A stretch of DNA of 13,169 nt, taken from positions 1 to 13,169 of the forward strand of contig JAJZOK010000025.1 of NCBI GenBank assembly GCA_021811525.1, given 5' to 3'. This DNA is from Thermoplasmata archaeon. GTDB taxonomy: Archaea; Thermoplasmatota; Thermoplasmata; Thermoplasmatales; Thermoplasmataceae. The notes beneath the pieces were generated by a model. It was given only the letters and a program-made list of their open reading frames with translations, made no database searches and was not told the origin of the DNA. Below are positions 6,231-13,169 of the stretch, piece after piece. The stretch's first letter is position 1. The number at the start of each line of letters is the position of its first letter. The position numbers and the translations under genes are program-made.

Positions 6231-7889
6231 ATGCTTCTCTTCGATGACTACTGGAAGAAGATTTTTGAGAGCATCCAATCAGCATACCCGGAGGTAATTG
6301 AAGGAGACATTGCCCTGGACAAGAGCGGGCACTGTGATCTCACATTCAGGGCTTTTCAGGTAATGAAGAAGAGAGGGCTATCCCCAGATGCTGTATTTTC
6401 AAAGGTAAATGAAACCTTAGTCTCAGCAGATTTCATTGAGAAAATTGAGTCTATGGGGGGCTACGTGAACTTTACACTGAAACCTACCAGGCTCATGGAG
6501 GCCATTTGGAAAGAAATGGAGGGGACAAGCCAATATCCCGATACTTTCCAGGATCCCGAGAGAGTATCTGTAGAACACACCAGCACTAACCCTACCGGGC
6601 CTATTCACATCGGCAGAATCAGGAATTCCATCATAGGTGATTCCCTGGCCAAACTCATTGCCAGGTACGGGTACAGAGTTACCACCCAGTACTTTGTGAA
6701 TGACTCGGGAAGGCAGGTTGCGTCCCTTTATGCCGGTTACAGGAAATTCGTCAAGGTTGAAAGACCCACGGCTTACGATCTTCTAGAGGGTTACAAGAAG
6801 GCCACTGAAGAGATGGAGAAGGGCACCGGGATGAATGATGAAGTGGACCAGGTCATCAGGGATTATGAAAATGGAGAACCGTCCACAATTGAAGGCATAA
6901 AGAAGGTCTGCAGCATAATGCTGGACAGCATTAACACTTCACTGTCAAACCTTGGAATCAAAATAGATGATTATACCTGGGAATCAGATCTCATAAGGAC
7001 TGGTGACGTAGACAGAGTGATGGAGGACCTTGAAGAGGAACTCCAGGATGAGGACGGCGCGAAGTACCTCATGAGCAATGGAAGGAAAATGTTCCTTACG
7101 AGGAAGGATGGCACTTCCCTTTATTTTTCAAGGGATATAGCATATCACCTTTACAAGTTCCAAAATTTTGACTGGCTGATCGATGTCCTGGGGGAAAATC
7201 ACAAGGAACACGCGAGTCACATTGAATATGTTACAAAATCATTGCTGAACCAGGAGCACAGGCTAGACTTTGTATTCTATTCATACGTGTCCCTGGAAAC
7301 AGGAAAGATGTCCACCAGGAAAGGCCAGATTATTACGCTGGACGAGCTTTACGACAGGGCAATGGAAGAATCATTTAAAATTGTCAAAGGAAAACGCCCG
7401 GAACTTCCTGAAAACAAACTGAAAGAGATAGCTGCAGGAGTGGCAGTTTCCGCAATAAGGTTCCATATCCTGAAATTGAATTCCAACAAGCCAATGGTTT
7501 TCAAGTGGTCTGAAGCATTGAATCTTGAGGGAGATTCTGCACCATTTGTCATGTATTCCTATGCCAGGGCTTCGAGCATCATGAGGAAGATAGAAGACCA
7601 GAAACAGTCAGTGGGAAAAGAATACAACAAGGAGGAGGGGTCACTAATCCGCCAGATGTACCTCTACCCATACGTGCTAACTGAATCACTTAAAGGGCTG
7701 AAACCTGAGAACGTGGCAAACTACCTGCTGGAATTGACTAGGAGATTCAATGATTTTTACACTAATTGTCCTGTCATTAACGCAGCGACAGACGAGAAGG
7801 AGAGGCGTGTGCTGATCATAAATGCATACCGGACCATTGTAAAAGACGCGGCCAGCATAGTGGGCCTAAAAATCCTTGAAGAAATGTAA
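6231..7889 (+). CDS. argS: Arginyl-tRNA synthetase
   Basis: A 552-aa class I arginyl-tRNA synthetase, which charges tRNA-Arg with arginine using ATP. The N-terminal Add1-like domain spans about 1-105. The first signature is in NPTGPIHIGRIRNSIIGD (120-137), reading HIGR instead of HIGH at 126-129. ArgRS landmarks follow: QYFVNDSGRQV (153-163), TSLYFSRDIAYHL (295-307) and the second signature KMSTRKG (359-365), in the form usual for this enzyme. GDSAPFVMYSYARASSIMRK (434-453) opens the C-terminal DALR anticodon-binding helical domain, which runs to the C-terminal methionine. Length is normal. The start is the first in-frame ATG of the conserved N-terminus. It converges on the surface-protein gene with 77 bp between stops. 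Confidence 0.97.
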   Translation: MLLFDDYWKKIFESIQSAYPEVIEGDIALDKSGHCDLTFRAFQVMKKRGLSPDAVFSKVNETLVSADFIEKIESMGGYVNFTLKPTRLMEAIWKEMEGTSQYPDTFQDPERVSVEHTSTNPTGPIHIGRIRNSIIGDSLAKLIARYGYRVTTQYFVNDSGRQVASLYAGYRKFVKVERPTAYDLLEGYKKATEEMEKGTGMNDEVDQVIRDYENGEPSTIEGIKKVCSIMLDSINTSLSNLGIKIDDYTWESDLIRTGDVDRVMEDLEEELQDEDGAKYLMSNGRKMFLTRKDGTSLYFSRDIAYHLYKFQNFDWLIDVLGENHKEHASHIEYVTKSLLNQEHRLDFVFYSYVSLETGKMSTRKGQIITLDELYDRAMEESFKIVKGKRPELPENKLKEIAAGVAVSAIRFHILKLNSNKPMVFKWSEALNLEGDSAPFVMYSYARASSIMRKIEDQKQSVGKEYNKEEGSLIRQMYLYPYVLTESLKGLKPENVANYLLELTRRFNDFYTNCPVINAATDEKERRVLIINAYRTIVKDAASIVGLKILEEM

Positions 7890-7930
7890 AATACAACTAT
7901 TATTTCCAATTTTTAGCTTTAGTAAAAGGT

Positions 7931-7954
7931 AATTTTAAAAAAATTTAAAAAAAT
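7931..7954 (-). terminator. T-rich terminator of the surface-protein gene
   Basis: On the minus strand, 12 bases after the TAA, this reads as two runs of seven T separated by three A, followed by more AT-only sequence. Poly-T tracts on the non-template strand are the main intrinsic terminators of archaea. The position immediately after a large, probably highly expressed gene fits. Confidence 0.6.
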
Positions 7955-7980
7955 AGAAGTAAGTGATTACTTCTTCTTTT
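7955..7980 (+). terminator. Hairpin plus T-rich tail after argS
   Basis: AGAAGTAA (7955-7962), loop GTGA, TTACTTCT (7967-7974): a perfect 8-bp stem closing a GNRA-type tetraloop in the plus-strand RNA, followed by TTCTTTTCC. It sits 66 bp after the argS stop and covers the stop codon of the convergent gene. The T-rich side also encodes the lysine-rich tail of the surface protein, so the overlap may be partly coincidental. Confidence 0.45.
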
Positions 7981-10831
7981 CCTCAGTCTTCTTTGCTGGA
8001 GGTGCCTGTTTCTTTTCTTTGGGCTTGGAAGAGCCTCTGGAGCTTAACCTGTAGTAAACTGCTCCAATCACAATTATTATGAGGATAACTCCTCCAACTA
8101 TGAGTGGGGTCTGGTATCCTGGTGGGCTTACTTTCTGGGTTACGGTAAGGGATCCGCTCTTTGCAAAGAATGACGGCTGCGTAGAGTTCAATGCTTCAAA
8201 CTGAACCTGTACATTTCCCTGTGAGGGTGAAGTAAGGTTGAACTCGAACTGTTTTGTTGCTCCAACTGGAAGTGGACCATAGGACTGGTTGTTCACGACA
8301 TTTCCATTGACTATTGCTACAATGTAGAATGAGTTAGCATCAACCGTACCATTGTTCGAGACATTTACATACATGAGGGTCTTGGAACCCTGTGCTGGTG
8401 TTGTCGGGAAGTAAACACTGTCAACCACAAGCCTTGGAGATACCACGACCATTGAGGTTGTGAAGTTAGTGTATGAGGAAACATTTGACGGGTTAGAAAC
8501 CTTTAGTGATACTGTGAGGCTGTTCAGTGTGTTGAATTGAACCCCAAGATACGAAAGGTTTGTGTTGTTTCCAACAAGTTGGTAGGTGCTGCTTCCCGCA
8601 GGGACTTTGGAGCCGTTTGCGTACACGATACTCCAGCTGTATGAAAGATCTGATGTAGCATAGTACTTGTCAGTGGATTTGTTTGCAGAGAATATTGTGA
8701 CCTGCCCGGCTACTGGCTGCGAAATAACTGCGTGAGTTGCATTCTGCAGCGTTATCTGTCCACTCGGTGCCGTTGTATCAGTGACGTTCAGGAGAAGCTG
8801 TGTGCTTGCCACTTTTCCCACTGCAGTGCTGACATTGAGGTATCCTGTGACCATTGTCTTGCTTGCAATGTATGGCGTGTTAAATGTCTGTGTTACGTTA
8901 ACTGCATTGTTTGTGTAGCCAGGGAAATACCAGTTGTACAGTATTGGTACCATGTACGTGGTGCCAGGTATGGACAATTTAGAGTAGTATCCGCTGAACT
9001 GTATGGACTTGGACTGCGGCACAGTTACTGTCTGGGAGCTTGAAACTGCTCCTGTTGCGAATAGAGTCTTACTGCCAGTAGTCACATTAAGGTATGCGCT
9101 TGGAGTAGCATTGTATGCAAATACATTGAAAGTGGTTGAGTTGTAGACACCCGATGCACTTGTATATTTTACTGTGACAGAGTAATTTGCAAATCCGCCA
9201 AACTTAATTGTTGCATTTGCCTGGTTATAGTCCTGAGGCTGAATTGTATTGTTGAGCCACCATGTGTAATTCAATGCCTTGTTGTAGTCGTTTGTATTTG
9301 TCACTGGATTGTAGAAAGCCTTTGAAAGGTTGAAAGAGACCTGTGTGTTTGTCGGGACAATAAAAACTGCTGATGTGGTGTTGCTTGCAACTAGATAACT
9401 CTGTGGTGCGCTGTTGTTCCAGTACAGGTTAATCTGTGAAGCAGTCACGACTGGCTTGCTCACTTTGCTGAATTGCAGTGTGAGGAATTCACTGTTTGCC
9501 TGAGGCAACAATTTTACCGGTGAAACAAAGGTGTCAGCAGCAGAGACAGGAGAAGACAATGAAAGGCCATTTATGTTGTAGTTGAATATATCATTGTAGT
9601 AAAGTGAGCCAGATGTGTATTGAGTTCCCTGTGCGAAAACCTGAACAGAAAATCCGTTTGCGACACTTGATGCAGTTACATTAAAATTCTGGAACTGGAA
9701 CGAAACGGAGGCGGTCATTCCTGTGGCGTTGATTGAAACTGTTGCTGGTGTCGTTCCAGTCAATTTGTAGTTATGGTTGTTAACAAGTATGGCGTAGTCA
9801 GTGTAATTGCCCACAAGTCCGTCAAGGTATGACTTTATAAAAGAGGTCTTTGAAGAGAGCTGATCTGAAAGATTCTGCCAATAGAATGAGCCAATGGTAG
9901 CATTCGGCATGAATGGAAGTGCTGTTGAGTTCCCGATTGCATATGTGACAGTAAGGTTGAGATAGCCCGGGTTTGTACCAAGGCTGTAGTTGTAATTGAC
10001 ATTGCTGCTGGCCTTTTCCAGAGTAACAACAGATTGCCCCGTATAGTCAACAGGGTTGTATCCATTGGCGGAAATAACGTAGTTGAAACTGGATGATTGA
10101 TCTACAAACTGGAACGCTCCATTGTTAAACTGCATGACTGAGTAAGAATATGGTGCAGTCTTGCTTATTGCAATGACATTGAAGTTGTTGACTGAAACAA
10201 TTCCTCCCACCACATTTGCCCCTGTTGTGCTTAAGTTGAGGTATTTTTGAACATTTGTTTCATATGCTGTGTTAATCTGGCCACCAAAGTTTACGGTAGC
10301 AAAGAATCCATTTGTTGGCAGTGATGCGTTGAACGTACCTGTTGTTGTGTTTGTTTCAAACACAAAGCCATTCTCAGTTGAGAATGAAACTGTAGCGGGA
10401 GCTCCTGATTTAGCACCTGCAACGTTTACAGTTACTTCGTGAGTTGCATATGCCGTAGTGTTCAAGTAAAATGACGTCGAGCTGCTTGAAACGTTTACCA
10501 TCTTGCTTGTGCCATTCACTATGTAAGTTGCCCCATATGTTACGTATGGCTGCAGTGTGAATATGTAACTTCCGTATGATAAGTTCACTGAGTTCGAGGC
10601 GCCATTGAGTGTCGTTACTTGGTAGCCTGATAATGTACTAACCTTTACTGATGCTCCCGTTGCAGGTAGACCATTCGTACTCAGATAGAACGCGTGATAA
10701 GTCACCGTCCCTTTCTGAGGAGTTATAGCTGTACTATTTCCTGCTATGGCTAACGCACTCCCTAGGACAAGAAGTGTCATTATTAATGCAATTAAGCTGT
10801 TTCTGTGCAATGCTATCTTCCTCGTTTGCAT
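7967..10831 (-). CDS. Large membrane-anchored surface glycoprotein with PKD-like and CARDB-like domains
   Basis: A 954-aa secreted protein, probably a major cell-surface glycoprotein. A basic start (MQTRKIALHRN) precedes a hydrophobic signal segment (about 12-31). The exterior part is rich in Ser, Thr, Asn, Val and Tyr, has about forty N-x-S/T sequons and no cysteine that I can see. Three stretches resemble PKD/Ig-like beta-sandwiches, each with a Y-x-W core: NYTWWLNNT (about 505-590), LYNWYFPGY (about 600-685) and LSYSWSIVY (about 686-797). A CARDB-like domain follows (about 798-890), with VNVSNNGTVDANSF. One membrane helix (909-927, PLIVGGVILIIIVIGAVYY) and a cytoplasmic tail of about 27 residues rich in Lys end the protein. 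Anchoring is by this single helix. A strong BRE/TATA box places transcription start at the ATG, so the mRNA is probably leaderless. It could be an S-layer-like coat protein or an adhesin; no enzymatic motif is visible. Confidence 0.85.
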   Translation of the reverse strand: MQTRKIALHRNSLIALIMTLLVLGSALAIAGNSTAITPQKGTVTYHAFYLSTNGLPATGASVKVSTLSGYQVTTLNGASNSVNLSYGSYIFTLQPYVTYGATYIVNGTSKMVNVSSSSTSFYLNTTAYATHEVTVNVAGAKSGAPATVSFSTENGFVFETNTTTGTFNASLPTNGFFATVNFGGQINTAYETNVQKYLNLSTTGANVVGGIVSVNNFNVIAISKTAPYSYSVMQFNNGAFQFVDQSSSFNYVISANGYNPVDYTGQSVVTLEKASSNVNYNYSLGTNPGYLNLTVTYAIGNSTALPFMPNATIGSFYWQNLSDQLSSKTSFIKSYLDGLVGNYTDYAILVNNHNYKLTGTTPATVSINATGMTASVSFQFQNFNVTASSVANGFSVQVFAQGTQYTSGSLYYNDIFNYNINGLSLSSPVSAADTFVSPVKLLPQANSEFLTLQFSKVSKPVVTASQINLYWNNSAPQSYLVASNTTSAVFIVPTNTQVSFNLSKAFYNPVTNTNDYNKALNYTWWLNNTIQPQDYNQANATIKFGGFANYSVTVKYTSASGVYNSTTFNVFAYNATPSAYLNVTTGSKTLFATGAVSSSQTVTVPQSKSIQFSGYYSKLSIPGTTYMVPILYNWYFPGYTNNAVNVTQTFNTPYIASKTMVTGYLNVSTAVGKVASTQLLLNVTDTTAPSGQITLQNATHAVISQPVAGQVTIFSANKSTDKYYATSDLSYSWSIVYANGSKVPAGSSTYQLVGNNTNLSYLGVQFNTLNSLTVSLKVSNPSNVSSYTNFTTSMVVVSPRLVVDSVYFPTTPAQGSKTLMYVNVSNNGTVDANSFYIVAIVNGNVVNNQSYGPLPVGATKQFEFNLTSPSQGNVQVQFEALNSTQPSFFAKSGSLTVTQKVSPPGYQTPLIVGGVILIIIVIGAVYYRLSSRGSSKPKEKKQAPPAKKTEEKKK

Positions 10832-10848
10832 CGGCTAAAGGAACGGAC

Positions 10849-10867
10849 TAATATAAATATTCGGGAT
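10849..10867 (-). promoter_or_regulatory. BRE/TATA promoter of the surface-protein gene
   Basis: The minus strand reads ATCCCGAATATTTATATTA: a CGAA BRE-like element directly followed by a strong TATA box, ATATTTATAT. Its centre is about 25 nt from the ATG at 10831, so transcription should begin at or next to the start codon. The short stretch between has no convincing ribosome binding site. Confidence 0.7.
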
Positions 10868-10871
10868 CAAC

Positions 10872-10892
10872 GTGTGTTGCGATATAACACAC
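10872..10892. repeat. Inverted repeat upstream of the surface-protein promoter
   Basis: GTGTGTT, 7-nt spacer, AACACAC: a perfect 7-bp inverted repeat centred about 26 bp upstream of the TATA box centre. The position just upstream of the BRE suits a dimeric activator or other regulator. It could also form a short hairpin at the end of the upstream rtcB transcript. Confidence 0.45.
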
Positions 10893-10967
10893 ATTTTTTG
10901 AGTCTAAAAACAGCAAATGCCTTCTTATCAATAAGATAGCATAGTGTCCTTTTTAACCATGGTGGAT

Positions 10968-10981
10968 TAGATAATTATCTA
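10968..10981. repeat. Perfect 14-bp palindrome between rtcB and the surface-protein gene
   Basis: TAGATAATTATCTA is its own reverse complement. It lies 62 bp after the rtcB stop and about 110 bp upstream of the surface-protein TATA box. It may be an operator. AT-rich composition raises the chance of a random palindrome. The rest of this 211-bp gap holds no ORF or RNA gene that I can recognise. Confidence 0.4.
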
Positions 10982-11042
10982 TTCTTATTATGGGGGATTA
11001 ATTTCTATATCGGAATTCAATCTCTATTAAAATGATGTTGCG

Positions 11043-12479
11043 TCAACCCTTAACAACACCAAGTGGAGTCAACCTTGCCACTGGTATGGTTAGACCCGCC
11101 CCTGTAACAGATGCGATGACATCATCGATATCCTTGTAGCTTCCAGGAGCTTCCTCAGAAATAACCCTGACATTCTGTGCCCTCAGGTAAATGCCTTTTG
11201 ACTCGAGCCTGGAAACTACATCCTTGCTCTGGAAGGTTTCCACTGACTTTGTCCTGCTCAGTCTTCTTCCTGCGCCGTGGCAGCTAGAAGAAAATGACTT
11301 CTGGTCGTTACCCTCCTTGCCTACCAGCACGTATGAGGCAGTTCCCATGTCGCCCGGAATGAGAACCGGGTGCCCATATTTGTGGAAGTAGCTTCCTTCA
11401 TCAAAGAAACTGCCAGGAAATGCACGCGTTGCCCCTTTCCTGTGCACCAGGAGCATTCTCCTCTCTCCGTTGACCTGGTGTTTTTCCAATTTTGCCATAT
11501 TATGTGCCAAACTGTAGACAAGCTTTACTTCGGAATTTGGGAAAATTTTATGGAATGCCTCCCTTATGTTGTAAATGATTACCTGCCTGTTTACAAAACC
11601 GTAATTGGCCGAAGCATTCATGGCTCCAAGATAGGCTTCTCCCACAGCTGAATTGATCTTAGCGGATGTGAGCTGCCTGTCAACCGGATGTGGAACTACA
11701 CCTTCGCCCATGGTATTCAGCTTCCTGATGTAATCTGTTGCGACCTGATGGCCAAGACCTCTGGATCCGGTATGAACCATTACTGTAATCTGTTCTGTGT
11801 CCTTGATTCCGAAGTACTTTGCGGTGTCTTTTTCAAAAATGCTGTCAGTCCTCTGGATTTCAAGAAAATGGTTTCCTGCACCGAGGGTACCTATCTGCTT
11901 TAAACCTCTTTTCCTGGCTTCAGGAGAGACATTTTTTGGATTATTGGCCTTCAATGTGCCATTTTCCTCAGTGAACTTGAGGTCTTCATTAGTGGCCATT
12001 CCTTTGTCAAGACACCACTGGACTCCTGTGGAAAGGATTGCCTCTAGATCACCTTCGGTAACCTTTGTACTTGTGCTGCCCATCCCGGACGGGACCTTCT
12101 GGAAAAGCAAGTCAGTGAGTTCCTTCAATTTTGGCTTTAATTCATCAAATGTAAGATTTGTGCGCACAAGAGAGACGCCACAGTTAATGTCGTATCCGAC
12201 TCCTCCCGGAGATACAATGCCATCTTCAGAGTCGAAAGCCGCAACCCCTCCAATGGGAAAGCCGTAGCCCCAATGTATGTCAGGCATGGCCATTGATGCC
12301 TTCACTATGCCCGGGAGCATTGCAACATTCACAACCTGCTGGAGGGATTGATCATTCCTTATATCATTCATCATTGCCGGGCTTGAGTATATTATGCCAG
12401 GTACATTCATTCTGCTATCGTGTGACTTGTCAATCATATAAGTGTGGCTGGCAATCTCTCTGACTTCAATATCCGGCAT
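11043..12479 (-). CDS. rtcB: RNA-splicing ligase RtcB
   Basis: A 478-aa RtcB, the GTP- and Mn2+-dependent ligase that joins 2',3'-cyclic phosphate or 3'-phosphate RNA ends to 5'-OH ends, completing tRNA splicing in archaea and acting in RNA repair. All active-site residues known for the family are visible. Asp97 and Cys100 lie in YDINCGV, Asn203-His204 in GAGNHFLE, His236 in VHTGSRGLGH and His326 in SLAHNMAK. The nucleophile His401, which forms the covalent GMP adduct, is in SSCHGAGRRLSR. The C-terminus LTPLGVVKG is also typical. The length is that of a standalone enzyme with no intein insertion at the positions used in some archaea. I chose the start ATG because MPDIEVREIASHTYMI is the normal beginning of the family. 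A TATA element about 55 bp upstream gives a leader of about 30 nt. The gene is transcribed alone, divergently from the small ORF to its right. Confidence 0.98.
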   Translation of the reverse strand: MPDIEVREIASHTYMIDKSHDSRMNVPGIIYSSPAMMNDIRNDQSLQQVVNVAMLPGIVKASMAMPDIHWGYGFPIGGVAAFDSEDGIVSPGGVGYDINCGVSLVRTNLTFDELKPKLKELTDLLFQKVPSGMGSTSTKVTEGDLEAILSTGVQWCLDKGMATNEDLKFTEENGTLKANNPKNVSPEARKRGLKQIGTLGAGNHFLEIQRTDSIFEKDTAKYFGIKDTEQITVMVHTGSRGLGHQVATDYIRKLNTMGEGVVPHPVDRQLTSAKINSAVGEAYLGAMNASANYGFVNRQVIIYNIREAFHKIFPNSEVKLVYSLAHNMAKLEKHQVNGERRMLLVHRKGATRAFPGSFFDEGSYFHKYGHPVLIPGDMGTASYVLVGKEGNDQKSFSSSCHGAGRRLSRTKSVETFQSKDVVSRLESKGIYLRAQNVRVISEEAPGSYKDIDDVIASVTGAGLTIPVARLTPLGVVKG

Positions 12480-12528
12480 TCACGCACCCAATGCCTGGGA
12501 GCAATTTACTGTTTCCTATTTGCTATTA

Positions 12529-12540
12529 GTCATAAATATC
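12529..12540 (-). promoter_or_regulatory. TATA box of rtcB
   Basis: The minus strand reads GATATTTATGAC. A start about 25 nt downstream falls near 12509, leaving a leader of about 30 nt. This transcript is therefore not leaderless, unlike the neighbours, although no strong Shine-Dalgarno sequence precedes the ATG. Confidence 0.55.
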
Positions 12541-12615
12541 ATGTAACATAGTTCAAATTTACTGGATCACAAAATTCTGCAAAGCTTAATACGAGTTTTC
12601 AAGTTCACATTTCCG

Positions 12616-12837
12616 TTGACTAAGGAAATTGAGTTATCCAAGTTACCTGAAAGGATGAGATTTGATGTCAAACTGCAGATTTCCCTAAGGAAAAATGCAA
12701 TTAATATAATGGAACATTACGAAGACAAGGAAAAATTTAACATATACATTCAGGAAAGAGAGGATAAAATCAGAATACTTCTAGACTGCAGCGAGAACCC
12801 AATAATCACCGATAATGGCTTGAAACTCTTTCCCTGA
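12616..12837 (+). CDS. Small charged protein, function unknown
   Basis: A 73-aa ORF that I do not recognise, rich in Lys, Glu, Ile and Arg. A probable N-terminal helix region (LPERMRFDVKLQISLRKNAINIM) precedes two strands (KFNIYIQE and KIRILLDCS) that would form a beta-hairpin. The protein ends in NPIITDNGLKLFP. No catalytic or zinc-binding pattern is visible. The TTG at 12616 is the first plausible start. A TATA-like AAAGCTTAATACG at 12581-12593 would place transcription start within a few bases of it, consistent with a leaderless TTG start. The ATG at 12655 would give a 60-aa protein. A T-run at 12843-12847 just after the stop may end the transcript. Coding status rests on the uninterrupted frame, the charge pattern and the placement between two promoters. 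Confidence 0.55.
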   Translation: MTKEIELSKLPERMRFDVKLQISLRKNAINIMEHYEDKEKFNIYIQEREDKIRILLDCSENPIITDNGLKLFP

Positions 12838-12880
12838 CTAGATTTTTAATGATAAAGGAAATGAATTTGTTGGTACTCTA

Positions 12881-12895
12881 AAATAAATATATTAC
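12881..12895 (+). promoter_or_regulatory. TATA box of the right-edge regulator gene
   Basis: AAATAAATATATTAC lies with its centre about 26 nt before the ATG at 12914, placing transcription start at the start codon and implying a leaderless transcript. Confidence 0.6.
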
Positions 12896-12913
12896 TGATT
12901 GCCATTATGTGAC

Positions 12914-13169
12914 ATGGAACATTCAAGTTCATTGTTCAGGGAAATCAAGACAGATCTGGAAACCGTAAAAAGGCATCTCTCTATTATTCAGACACTGCTG
13001 CGGGAACAGCCTGTCGGAATCATAAAGATCTCACATGAAACGGGAATTCCAGAGCACAAGATCCGATATTCCCTGAGAGTGCTTGAAAAGGAAGGGCTTA
13101 TCCTGCCGTCCAGGGAGGGAGCAATTCTGACACCTGAATTCATAGAGAACAAGGAAAAGATTGCAGATG
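12914..13169 (+). CDS. Winged-helix transcriptional regulator, N-terminal part
   Basis: The first 85 codons of a gene cut by the window edge. A short charged N-terminal helix (LFREIKTDLETVKRHLSIIQTLL) leads into a helix-turn-helix: PVGIIKISHETGIPEHKIRYSLRVLEKEGLI, in which IPEHKIRYSLRVLEKEG is the recognition helix. The beginning of a wing follows (PSREGAILTPEF). The order, with a G-I-I-K-I-S helix and an R-Y-S-L-R-x-L-E-x-E-G-L-I recognition helix, resembles a group of small archaeal regulators of about 100-150 aa that control their own or neighbouring genes. The targets are unknown. The ATG at 12914 is supported by a TATA box centred about 26 nt upstream. Co-regulation with the small ORF, which ends 76 bp before, is not implied because each has its own promoter. 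Confidence 0.8.
   Translation, partial: MEHSSSLFREIKTDLETVKRHLSIIQTLLREQPVGIIKISHETGIPEHKIRYSLRVLEKEGLILPSREGAILTPEFIENKEKIAD

Noticed and set aside
6231..7889. KMSTRKG as a damaged KMSKS motif in ArgRS
   Set aside because: KMSTRKG is a usual form of this motif in arginyl-tRNA synthetases, so it is not unusual.
10956..10963. ACCATGGT palindrome and the ATG within it as a gene start
   Set aside because: An 8-bp palindrome is expected by chance at this scale, and the ATG at 10959 meets a stop after two further codons.
11797..12267. 156-aa plus-strand ORF opposite rtcB
   Set aside because: It lies fully antisense to conserved RtcB sequence, and its residue pattern is what the complementary strand of that gene would produce.
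11043..12479. Intein within RtcB
   Set aside because: Some archaeal RtcB proteins carry an intein, but this one is 478 aa and continuous through all active-site motifs, with no splice-junction or homing-endonuclease sequence.
12487..12499. CCCA-N5-TGGG inverted repeat just upstream of the rtcB start
   Set aside because: Four-base arms are too short to separate from chance, and no second copy is seen near the promoter.
1..13169. tRNA genes, CRISPR arrays, transposons, integrases or attachment sites
   Set aside because: The intergenic gaps, all about 210 bp or less, show no cloverleaf-like sequence, no regularly spaced repeats and no terminal inverted repeats, and no coding region resembles a transposase or recombinase.

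Overview
The window looks like chromosomal DNA of a thermoacidophilic euryarchaeon, most likely in or near the Thermoplasmatales. Three things point there. Many genes are preceded by archaeal TATA boxes about 25 nt upstream of the start codon, which suggests leaderless transcripts. The enzyme set is archaeal: an RtcB ligase with no intein, a PolB2-like B-family polymerase, and a GH15 glucoamylase/trehalase of the kind known in Thermoplasma. There is also a very large, sequon-rich, cysteine-free surface glycoprotein. The lineage is inferred from protein character, not from an rRNA. I see no tRNA, rRNA, CRISPR array, insertion sequence or integrase.

Layout. At 3-170 (+) is the C-terminal end of a winged-helix protein. 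It converges on, and overlaps by 14 bp, a three-gene minus-strand operon at 2847-157: an unknown 154-aa protein, an 81-aa helical protein and a B-family DNA polymerase homolog. The polymerase has no recognisable exonuclease motifs and an altered polymerase active site, but it ends in a PCNA-interaction-like peptide. Upstream, in the same direction, is a GH15 glycosidase (4851-2935). A divergent intergenic region with inverted repeats separates it from a plus-strand pair: an AroB (3-dehydroquinate synthase) fold protein whose metal ligands and key lysines are replaced (5077-6177), and arginyl-tRNA synthetase (6231-7889). Converging on argS is the 954-aa surface glycoprotein gene (10831-7967), with a strong BRE/TATA promoter and palindromes upstream. 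Next is rtcB (12479-11043, minus). The right end has a small unknown ORF (12616-12837, +) and the start of a second winged-helix regulator (12914 to the edge, +).

How it fits together. Most units are ordinary, independently promoted housekeeping genes: argS, rtcB, the glycosidase and the surface protein. Two loci stand out. The polymerase operon has translational overlaps, two unknown partners and a putative PCNA tether; it resembles a damage-tolerance or regulatory polymerase module more than a replicative one. The AroB-like protein keeps the scaffold of the family but almost none of its chemistry. It either does something else or belongs to an unrecognised subfamily. No intergenic stretch exceeds about 210 bp.
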